This document shows positions 1-4,662 of a DNA stretch of 6,131 nt, one piece after another. The first letter of the stretch is position 1; the number at the start of each line of letters is the position of its first letter. The translations under genes and the position numbers were made by a program. This DNA is from Actinomycetota bacterium. Its GTDB lineage: Bacteria; Actinomycetota; Thermoleophilia; Gaiellales; Gaiellaceae. The notes under the pieces are model-generated. The model did no database searches. It was not told where the DNA came from and saw only the letters and a list, made by a program, of their open reading frames with translations. The DNA lies in contig VAXD01000086.1 of the NCBI GenBank assembly GCA_005884155.1, positions 3,525 to 9,655 on the forward strand. Reading direction: 5' to 3'.

Positions 1-132
1 TTCCTGGTCGAACTGGCCGACGACGGCGAGCTCGACGACGCCACGAAGGTCTCCCTGCAGGAGATCGCGTCCGATCCAGCGTTCCTGCTCGCGGTCGAGG
101 ACTACGTGCACCGCACCGAGATCCTTCACTAG
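1..132 (+). CDS. 3' end of an unrecognised gene (partial)
   Basis: An open frame runs from the first base of the window to a TAG at 130-132 and encodes the last 43 residues of a protein. The tail is acidic and probably helical, with stretches such as ELADDGELDD and AVEDYVHRTEILH. No catalytic or binding motif is visible and I do not recognise the family. Codon use (G or C at third positions) matches the neighbouring genes, which supports it being real coding sequence. The gene is followed by a tRNA on the opposite strand, so it probably ends its own transcription unit. The function cannot be stated from this fragment. Confidence 0.7.
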   Translation, partial: FLVELADDGELDDATKVSLQEIASDPAFLLAVEDYVHRTEILH

Positions 133-155
133 CTCGGCCGCCGCGACCGACATGG

Positions 156-174
156 CCGGCTTCTGCCGCGCCGG
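156..174. terminator. Weak GC-rich inverted repeat between gene end and tRNA
   Basis: CCGGC (156-160) pairs with GCCGG (170-174) around a 9-base loop. An alternative hairpin, CGGC-TTCT-GCCG (157-168), is nested in it. It lies 24 bases after the stop codon of the leftmost + strand gene and 16 bases past the 3' end of the - strand tRNA, where terminators for both would be expected. There is no T-run on either side, so it is not a canonical intrinsic terminator, and short inverted repeats are common by chance at this GC content. Confidence 0.2.
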
Positions 175-190
175 ACTTCGAACGGGAAGG

Positions 191-264
191 TGGGCGATCG
201 TGGATTCGAACCACGGACCTCCGCCTTATCAGAGCGGCGCTCTAACCAACTGAGCTAATCGCCC
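191..264 (-). tRNA. tRNA-Ile (anticodon GAU)
   Basis: Read on the - strand from 264 to 191, the sequence folds as a complete cloverleaf. The acceptor stem GGGCGAT pairs with ATCGCCC. The D-arm contains GCTC-AGTTGGTTA-GAGC. The anticodon stem CCGCT/GGCGG (one T-G pair) carries the loop CTGATAA. The variable region is AGGTC, and the T-arm is CGTGG-TTCGAAT-CCACG. The anticodon GAT (GAU in RNA) reads isoleucine codons AUC and AUU. The discriminator base is A at 191 and the next bases are CCT, so the 3' CCA is not encoded and must be added after transcription. The gene stands alone here, not inside an rRNA operon, and is convergent with the gene to its left. Confidence 0.97.
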
Positions 265-273
265 GGGCCGGCC

Positions 274-279
274 ATAGTA
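274..279 (-). promoter_or_regulatory. Possible -10 box for tRNA-Ile
   Basis: On the - strand the hexamer TACTAT fits the TANNNT pattern of a sigma-70-type -10 element. It ends 9 bases before the mature 5' end of the tRNA, which would give a leader of only a few bases. No convincing -35 box is visible at 16-18 bases upstream. The call rests on position and a six-base match only. Confidence 0.35.
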
Positions 280-346
280 GCGCCACCCGCGCAGGGGATG
301 TTGCCGCCGACAAACTCGGCCGATAGGCGTCTAGAGCACTGCGGCG

Positions 347-532
347 ATGAATATTGGAGACCCCGTCCTCTACCAGGGTCGGCGCTACTACCTACGCGGC
401 CTCGACCCCATGAGCGTGCCTGACAGGTGCGCCGTCGTCGAGGACGCGGAGACCGGCGTCGAGGAGCGGGTTCCGATTGCCGAGCTCGAGCCCGACCGTC
501 CCGGCGGTGCCCCGTGGGCCGCAGGAGTTTGA
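347..532 (+). CDS. Small conserved-looking protein, function unknown (61 aa)
   Basis: This short frame runs from ATG at 347 to TGA at 530-532. The product is acidic and looks beta-rich, with a pattern reminiscent of small SH3-like barrels: GDPVLYQGRRYYLRGLDPMS near the N-terminus, then VVEDAETG, then VPIAELE. That a real protein is encoded is supported by this patterned sequence, by codon use matching its neighbours, and by its place 40 bases upstream of the DUF151 gene on the same strand, which suggests co-transcription. There is no Shine-Dalgarno sequence before the ATG (the preceding bases are ACTGCGGCG), so it may be translated from a leaderless or weakly initiated message. The last dozen residues (Gly/Pro/Ala-rich) look disordered. 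I do not recognise a named family. The SH3-like description is an impression from sequence pattern only. Confidence 0.65.
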   Translation: MNIGDPVLYQGRRYYLRGLDPMSVPDRCAVVEDAETGVEERVPIAELEPDRPGGAPWAAGV

Positions 533-561
533 GCCGCTAACCTCTGGCTATGATCGAGGCC

Positions 562-566
562 GAGGA
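562..566 (+). promoter_or_regulatory. Shine-Dalgarno sequence fixing the DUF151 start at 573
   Basis: GAGGA at 562-566 is followed by a 6-base spacer and then ATG at 573. It supports 573 as the start rather than the in-frame ATG at 582 or the in-frame ATG far upstream at 477, which lies inside the preceding gene. Confidence 0.55.
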
Positions 567-572
567 CGCCTG

Positions 573-1048
573 ATGCACGAGATGGTCATCTACGGCGTGA
601 GCTTCGACCTGGTTGGCAAACAGCCGATCGTGCTCCTCAAGACGGCCGACGGCAACAAGTTCCTCCCGATCTGGATCGGCCATCCCGAGGCGGCGCGAGC
701 ACGCCGCGGCCGATGACCCACGACCTCGTCACCGAGATGCTCGGCCAGCTCGACGCGCAGGTCGTGCGAATCACCGTGACCGAGCTGAAGGAGAACACCT
801 TCTACGCGTCGATCACGGTGCAGCAGAACGGCTCCGAGATCGAGATCGACTCACGGCCGTCTGATGCGATCGCGCTGGCCGTCCGCGCCGACGCGCCGAT
901 CTTCGCGGCCGAAGACGTGATCGAGGAGTCGGCGATCGAGTTCGAAGGCGAGGACGTGAACGAAGAGGAGATCGTCTCCGAGTTCAAGCAGTTCCTCGAC
1001 CACGTGACGCCCGACGAGTTCGCCGAAGCGTCCGGCGAAGAGGACTAA
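573..1048 (+). pseudogene. DUF151 / bifunctional nuclease family gene, frameshifted by an internal deletion
   Basis: The reading frame from ATG 573 encodes the N-terminal part of a DUF151 (bifunctional nuclease) domain, including GVSFDLVGKQPIVLLKT, DGNKFLPIWIGHPEAA. It then leaves frame and stops at TGA 714-716. The same domain resumes in another frame. Residues GASTPRPM are read before 713, followed by THDLVTEML, ELKENTFYA, SRPSDAIALAVRADAPIFA and FKQFLDHVTPDEF, up to TAA 1046-1048. Intact members I know, such as the mycobacterial Rv1829 type of about 160 residues, have roughly eight more residues between PEAA and the PRPxTHDL motif. About 25 bases therefore appear to be missing, which puts the halves out of frame. 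Both halves are otherwise well conserved, so the lesion is recent or is an assembly error. Plant members of this family have been reported to act as nucleases; the bacterial role is not settled. If the lesion is real, the full domain is not made. Confidence 0.85.
713..1048 (+). CDS. C-terminal fragment of DUF151 protein, openable from an internal ATG (111 aa)
   Basis: This frame holds the C-terminal two-thirds of the DUF151 domain: THDL right at the start, ELKENTFYA at about residues 24-32, RPSDAIALAVRADAPIFA at about 48-65, and an acidic tail containing FKQFLDHVTPDEFAE. The ATG at 713 aligns with an internal Met/Leu of the family (PRPMTHDL), so it is not the ancestral start. It overlaps the stop of the upstream half as ATGA (713-716), the arrangement used for coupled re-initiation, but no Shine-Dalgarno sequence precedes it. 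The fragment could be made by re-initiation. Whether it would fold without the N-terminal strands is doubtful. Its stop overlaps the stop of the convergent chorismate mutase gene. It is listed separately because the frame is open and well conserved; the biological unit is the broken gene at 573-1048. Confidence 0.5.
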   Translation: MTHDLVTEMLGQLDAQVVRITVTELKENTFYASITVQQNGSEIEIDSRPSDAIALAVRADAPIFAAEDVIEESAIEFEGEDVNEEEIVSEFKQFLDHVTPDEFAEASGEED

Positions 1049-1323
1049 CTACCCCGCTCGACCTCGCGCTTCGTCAGGTCGAGGATCGACTCGAGAATCT
1101 CGCGCAGGCCTTCCGGTGAGAGCGGCCCGCGGTTCGCGCGCGAGAGGTACTGCAGCATCCACTCCTCGCGCTCGGGGTCGACGAACGACATTCCGCGCGA
1201 CTCCTTGTAGCCCTTCAGCTTCGCCACGAGCTTGAGGCGCGCGTTGATCGCCTCGACGATCGCGCGGTCGTTGTCGGAGATCTGCTCCCGCAGCTGGCGG
1301 ATCAGTGGATCGGGCTCGCTCAT
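1045..1323 (-). CDS. Chorismate mutase, AroQ type, monofunctional (92 aa)
   Basis: The protein converts chorismate to prephenate, the branch step to phenylalanine and tyrosine, in the cytoplasm. It is an all-helical AroQ-class enzyme of about the usual domain length. Residues matching the E. coli P-protein active site can be placed: Arg12 (LRE-QIS), Arg29 (INAR), Lys40, Asp49, Arg52 and Glu53 (VDPERE), with the same spacings as R11, R28, K39, D48, R51 and E52. The position of E. coli Gln88 appears to be Lys85 here, though that alignment crosses a loop of different length. There is no dehydratase, dehydrogenase, DAHP synthase or regulatory domain. The ATG at 1321-1323 overlaps the TGA of the preceding PrcB-like gene as ATGA. 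GAGGA lies just 2 bases before the ATG, too close to be an ideal ribosome site, so translation is probably coupled. It is the last gene of the - strand operon and has no evident link to the envelope genes before it. Confidence 0.9.
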   Translation of the reverse strand: MSEPDPLIRQLREQISDNDRAIVEAINARLKLVAKLKGYKESRGMSFVDPEREEWMLQYLSRANRGPLSPEGLREILESILDLTKREVERGS

Positions 1324-1766
1324 CGTCCTCGCAGCTTGACGTACACCGGTTTTGCGCGCCCGTGCATCGCGAGCACGCGGTAGACGTACGTGACGTGGAG
1401 CTCGACCGGTTCGCCAAGCGACGGCGTCTGCTCGTGCGCGTAGACGTAGATCCCGCGGCGGCGTTCGACGACCCGGTCGATGCGGAGCGAGTAGCCGGTG
1501 CTCGAGCGCGGGCCGAGCGAGATCACGACGACCTGGTCACGGTTCCAGTCGAGCTTCGGCGGCTTCGGAGCGCGGCCGGGCATGGTTGCGTCGAGCAGGC
1601 GCGTGAAGGCGCCGCGTGAGTGGTAGACGCCGAGTGCTCTGCGCGTGAACTCGATCCGTCCCATCTTGTGCGTCACGTCGCGCCAGGCGACCGCGTGCTC
1701 GCCGCCGGTGCCCCACACCTGCGTGTAGACCAGCCAGCCTGCTGCCGCGGCCACGACGACGGCCAC
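1320..1766 (-). CDS. Membrane-anchored PrcB-like domain protein (148 aa)
   Basis: From GTG 1766 the product begins with a hydrophobic segment (residues 2-17, AVVVAAAAGWLVYTQV), probably an uncleaved membrane anchor, followed by an extracytoplasmic region. Residues about 78-137 resemble the PrcB C-terminal domain: a VVVISLG strand, the STGYSLRI turn at 89-96, then YVYAHEQTPSLGEP and a strand-rich end. PrcB is known as a lipoprotein subunit of a Treponema protease complex. Homologues elsewhere are mostly uncharacterised beta-rich domains, so no protease role should be assumed here. The start is uncertain. GTG 1766 places the anchor at the N-terminus and leaves 7 bases after the transpeptidase stop. 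GTG 1754 also fits. An ATG at 1892 would overlap the transpeptidase gene by 119 bases and add a non-native-looking Arg/Ser/Thr-rich leader. The stop TGA overlaps the chorismate mutase ATG. Confidence 0.7.
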   Translation of the reverse strand: MAVVVAAAAGWLVYTQVWGTGGEHAVAWRDVTHKMGRIEFTRRALGVYHSRGAFTRLLDATMPGRAPKPPKLDWNRDQVVVISLGPRSSTGYSLRIDRVVERRRGIYVYAHEQTPSLGEPVELHVTYVYRVLAMHGRAKPVYVKLRGR

Positions 1767-1773
1767 GACGGCG

Positions 1774-3126
1774 CTAGTAGATGTAAACCGCCGTGCCGTA
1801 GTCGAGCAGCGAGTAGACGCGCGGAGCGATCCACAGCGGGATGCGCACGCAGCCGTGGCTCGCGGGGAAGGGCGGAACGCTGTGGTAGCCATGGATCGCG
1901 AAGGCGCCGACGAAGAACGACGAGTAGTACATCTCCTCGGCGTTGAAGCCGGGCACCTTGCTGTAGACGTGCCAGAGCCCGAGCGGCGTGTTGCCCGTCG
2001 CGCCGGTGGAGACGGTCGAGACGAGCGTGACCGCGCCGTTGCGGACGAGGAAGAGCACCTGCAGCTCTTTGCTCACCTCGACGTGCAGGCCTGCGCCCGC
2101 GTGACGCGGGACCGCGGCGTGCGCGGCCTCGAGCTCACGCCAGAAGCGTGCGTCGGTCGCGCCGGTGCGCGGCAGGCCGTGCAGCTTCTGGAAGGCGGTG
2201 ACCGCGTCGGCGGTGTCCGCCCCGTAGTAGCCGTTGATCGCGCCGATCGCGTAGTGCAGCTCGTGCAGGCGCTGCTCGAGGGCAAGGACGCTCGGGCCCC
2301 GCGAGCCGACGCGCAGGCCAGGGTCGAAGATCGCGTGCGTGAGCACCGCGCGACTCGGCGCGTAGCCCAAGGCCGGCGCCACCGTCGCACGAATCCTGTA
2401 GGTCGCCGCGCGGCGCGTGTTGAGCCTGATCTTCACGCGACCGTCGTCGGTGCGCGCCGCGTACAGCCGCGCTCCGCGCCAGACCTTGACCGTGAGTCTC
2501 CCCGCGCCCGCGGGACGCTCGCGGACGATCACGGCGAGCGGGCGGCCGATCCGGCCGGAACCGGTGAACGAAGCGATGAGAGCGGGCTTGACGGCGAGGG
2601 TGACTGGGGCTGAGACGGCCGGCCCGTAGCGGACCGTGTACTGCGCAACCGGACTGCCCACGCGGCCGCGGATCGAGAAGCGGCCGGCGCGGCCGGTCTT
2701 CGCGCTCCCGATCCGCGTGCTACTCCGGTAGAGAACGACCCGCCGGTCCTTGAGCCCCGGTTGCAGGCTCCCCCGGAAGCGGGCACGCTGCCCGTAGCCG
2801 GCGGTGCGGGGGCCGGACAGCTTCAGGCCGTAGGACGTGACCGTGACCGAAGCCTGCGACGCCTCGCCGGTGGCGTTCGTCGCGGTCACGTGCGCGACGA
2901 AGCGGCCGGCCGGGTAGGCGTGTTGCACGACGGCGCCGTCCGCAGTCGTGCCGTCTCCGAGATCCCAGTGGTAGGTCGCGACGTCGCCGCTCGCCGTGAG
3001 CGTCACCGTCAGCGGAGCGGCCCCGCTCGACGGCGTCGCCTGCACCGTCACGCGCGGAGGCGCCGCGCGGGCGGCAGGAACGAGCACGAACGCCAGAGCC
3101 GAGATCAGAATCGCCGCACGGCGCAC
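1774..3126 (-). CDS. Secreted L,D-transpeptidase with PKD, Ig-like and peptidoglycan-binding domains (450 aa)
   Basis: The enzyme is expected to cross-link or anchor peptidoglycan stem peptides outside the membrane (YkuD fold). From GTG 3126 there is a signal peptide (MRR, hydrophobic residues 4-17, cleavage likely after ARA21). A PKD-like domain follows (about 25-97, with WDLGDGT at 54-60). Next are two beta-rich Ig-like repeats (about 99-182 and 183-266), then a PG_binding_1 domain (about 270-333, with INGYYG and AFQKLHGL). The C-terminal catalytic domain (about 346-450) has His412 in AIHG and the SHGCVR motif with catalytic Cys426 and Arg428, so it looks active. A start at 3216 would lie inside the upstream CPBP gene and put a polar leader before the signal peptide, so 3126 is preferred; it lies 19 bases after the CPBP stop and has no clear Shine-Dalgarno sequence. 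Many actinobacterial L,D-transpeptidases have Ig-like domains before YkuD; the PKD domain is less usual. Confidence 0.92.
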   Translation of the reverse strand: MRRAAILISALAFVLVPAARAAPPRVTVQATPSSGAAPLTVTLTASGDVATYHWDLGDGTTADGAVVQHAYPAGRFVAHVTATNATGEASQASVTVTSYGLKLSGPRTAGYGQRARFRGSLQPGLKDRRVVLYRSSTRIGSAKTGRAGRFSIRGRVGSPVAQYTVRYGPAVSAPVTLAVKPALIASFTGSGRIGRPLAVIVRERPAGAGRLTVKVWRGARLYAARTDDGRVKIRLNTRRAATYRIRATVAPALGYAPSRAVLTHAIFDPGLRVGSRGPSVLALEQRLHELHYAIGAINGYYGADTADAVTAFQKLHGLPRTGATDARFWRELEAAHAAVPRHAGAGLHVEVSKELQVLFLVRNGAVTLVSTVSTGATGNTPLGLWHVYSKVPGFNAEEMYYSSFFVGAFAIHGYHSVPPFPASHGCVRIPLWIAPRVYSLLDYGTAVYIY

Positions 3127-3145
3127 GCGCGCAGAATAATGACGT

Positions 3146-3805
3146 CTACCGGACGAACGCCAGGGCGAGCGCGATCCCGTTGAACGAGGCGTGGAAGAGC
3201 ATCCCTGGAAAGACACTCCCGCTCCGCAGGCGCACGATCGCGATCACGACTCCGAAGAGGAAGAGCGCCGGGAATCCCTGGACAAGGCCGTGCGCGCCCG
3301 CGAACGCGATCGCGCTGACCAGCACGGCGACGACCGGCCCGAAGCGCAGCAGCAGCGCGAGCCCAAGCCCGCGGTAGGTCATTTCCTCAGCGACCGGAGC
3401 GACGAGGACGATCACCGCGGCATTGAGCGCGAACGGCACGATCTTGCTCGGCTCCCAGTGCGAGGGCTCCAGGCCCTGCTCTCGGCTTGCGTGGAGAAAG
3501 TGCTCGAGGACCTGCTCGACGATCACGAGGCCGACGAAGAGCGCCAGCGCGAGCCCGAGCGCCGTGGGCCAGGAGCGCGGCGCCCGGACGCCGAGCTCGC
3601 TCCACGGGATCCCACGGGCGATCCAGAGGACGATCCCGAGAACGAGCAGCTCGACGATCAGCCCGCTGACCGCAAAGCCGTACTGGTAAAGGGCGTCGCG
3701 GGGCGGCTTTCCGGCGCTGGCGCGGTCGGCGTACGCGAACGCGGCGAGCGTTCCGGCGAGGACCAGCCAGGCGGCGAGCTTGCGGTTACTCGCCGCGGCC
3801 GTCAG
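3146..3805 (-). CDS. CPBP-family intramembrane metalloprotease (about 219 aa), apparent CTG start
   Basis: This is a membrane protein of the CPBP (Abi/CAAX-protease-like) family, glutamate-type intramembrane proteases; bacterial substrates are mostly unknown. The conserved motifs are present in order: EEMTYRG (Glu140, Glu141, Arg145 counting from CTG 3805), FAGAHG (His172) and HASFNG (His205, Asn209). Together these form the expected metal and catalytic site. Several hydrophobic segments lie before and between them. The start is the odd point. The frame is open and clearly coding (WLVLAGTLAAF, VELLVLGIVLWIA) up to the end of the upstream gene, but between 3805 and 3527 there is no ATG, GTG or TTG. 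The first usual start, GTG 3526, would cut off about 93 residues and at least two membrane segments. CTG at 3803-3805 overlaps the upstream TGA as CTGA, exactly mimicking the ATGA junctions elsewhere in this operon, and is the best candidate. Confidence 0.85.
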   Translation of the reverse strand: MTAAASNRKLAAWLVLAGTLAAFAYADRASAGKPPRDALYQYGFAVSGLIVELLVLGIVLWIARGIPWSELGVRAPRSWPTALGLALALFVGLVIVEQVLEHFLHASREQGLEPSHWEPSKIVPFALNAAVIVLVAPVAEEMTYRGLGLALLLRFGPVVAVLVSAIAFAGAHGLVQGFPALFLFGVVIAIVRLRSGSVFPGMLFHASFNGIALALAFVR

Positions 3806-4662
3806 CTGAACGCGTCCGGATGCAGTATGTGCGCGATCGTGACGAGCGCTTTGCCGACGTTCGGCCCTGGTTGCACGAGCCGCGCGGGGACGACGCCGAA
3901 CCGGCCCGAGCGCACCGCCGCGAGCTTCTTTGTCAGCCGGTTCGCCCGCAGCTGCGTGAGCGTGGGCCCGTTGGTCGAGACGACCACGTACGCCTTCGGA
4001 TCGAGCTGGGCCAGGCGTTTGAGCGGGAAGGGACCCTGCTCCGGGCTCGGGCCCGCGACGTCGCTGCCACGGGCGTCGGAGACGATGTCTCCGATCAAGC
4101 CGCGCGAGCCGACCGTCGCGAAGTCGCCGAGGTCGACGAACGTCCGGACAACCGGCGAGCCGCTGAGCTTCGCGGCGATTCGGTTGCGCGTGCTCTCGAT
4201 CCCCGCCGCCACTTGCCGGGCGACCACGGGCCGGCCGGTGAGCAGGCCGATGTCGCCGATCCCGCGCTCGATGTCGGCGAGCGAGCTCTCCGGCGTGACG
4301 TAGACCGCGGCGTGAGTCGCCGAGCGAGCCCGGGCAAGGTCGAGCGGGTCGGCGCTAGAGGACGCCACGATGAGATCGGGATGCGCCTTGCGGATCTGGC
4401 CGACGAGCGGTAGCCCGACGAGCGAGTCGTCGACTGTCACGATCCTGTTGCCGAGGCCGAGCGCCCGCAGGATCTGGCGCGGGCCCGGCCCGAGCGGGAC
4501 GATGCGCTGGGGCGCTTTCGCCACGACCGTCGGTCCCTCCGCGACTCCCTGGACCGTGACCGGGAAGACCCGGACCGCCGGCCCGGTCGGCTCGGACCGC
4601 TGGCCGCAGGCGGTTCCCGCGAACAGCAGCGCCAGCGCGGTGGCGGCGAGCGCGGGCCTCAT
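3802..4662 (-). CDS. BtuF/FepB-type substrate-binding lipoprotein (286 aa)
   Basis: The product looks like a cluster of ABC-importer binding proteins for cobalamin, iron-siderophore or haem (periplasmic-binding-protein 2 family). The N-terminus (MRP, then hydrophobic LAATALALLFAGTAC) is a lipoprotein signal with the candidate acylated Cys19; the -3 residue is Gly rather than Leu, so the lipobox is loose. The mature part starts with the typical PQRIVPLGPGPRQILRALGL element (51-70). It continues with a VVTVDD-like strand and IRKAHPDLIVA, then a C-terminal lobe with LDPKAYVVVST. Length suits the family. No permease or ATPase gene lies beside it, so the transporter partner, if any, is elsewhere. 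The ATG at 4660-4662 overlaps the stop of the mannosyltransferase gene as ATGA. A longer frame starting at 4845 overlaps that gene by about 190 bases and is not used. The ligand cannot be assigned from sequence. Confidence 0.88.
   Translation of the reverse strand: MRPALAATALALLFAGTACGQRSEPTGPAVRVFPVTVQGVAEGPTVVAKAPQRIVPLGPGPRQILRALGLGNRIVTVDDSLVGLPLVGQIRKAHPDLIVASSSADPLDLARARSATHAAVYVTPESSLADIERGIGDIGLLTGRPVVARQVAAGIESTRNRIAAKLSGSPVVRTFVDLGDFATVGSRGLIGDIVSDARGSDVAGPSPEQGPFPLKRLAQLDPKAYVVVSTNGPTLTQLRANRLTKKLAAVRSGRFGVVPARLVQPGPNVGKALVTIAHILHPDAFS

Noticed and set aside
301..329. TTGCCG, 17 bases, TAGGCG as a -35/-10 promoter for the small gene at 347
   Set aside because: The downstream hexamer lacks the final T of TANNNT, and the upstream match is only TTG plus chance. 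It is too weak to list.
550..573. Seven-codon frame (MIEAEDA) ending in TGATG at the DUF151 start, a possible leader peptide
   Set aside because: It has no ribosome binding site of its own and lies over the Shine-Dalgarno sequence of the real gene. A frame this short is expected by chance.
1855..2613. + strand open frame (about 252 codons) inside the transpeptidase gene
   Set aside because: It is antisense to a gene with an intact SHGCVR active site, is Arg/Val/Glu-rich and has no recognisable domain.
3127..3216. N-terminal extension of the transpeptidase from 3216
   Set aside because: It lies within the conserved C-terminus of the CPBP gene and would put 30 polar residues before a good signal peptide that begins at GTG 3126.
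3191..4303. Long + strand open frame (about 370 codons) opposite the CPBP and binding-protein genes
   Set aside because: It is very rich in Arg, Glu and Asp with no domain pattern, and it lies antisense to two genes with clear family motifs. It is a typical shadow frame of GC-rich coding DNA.
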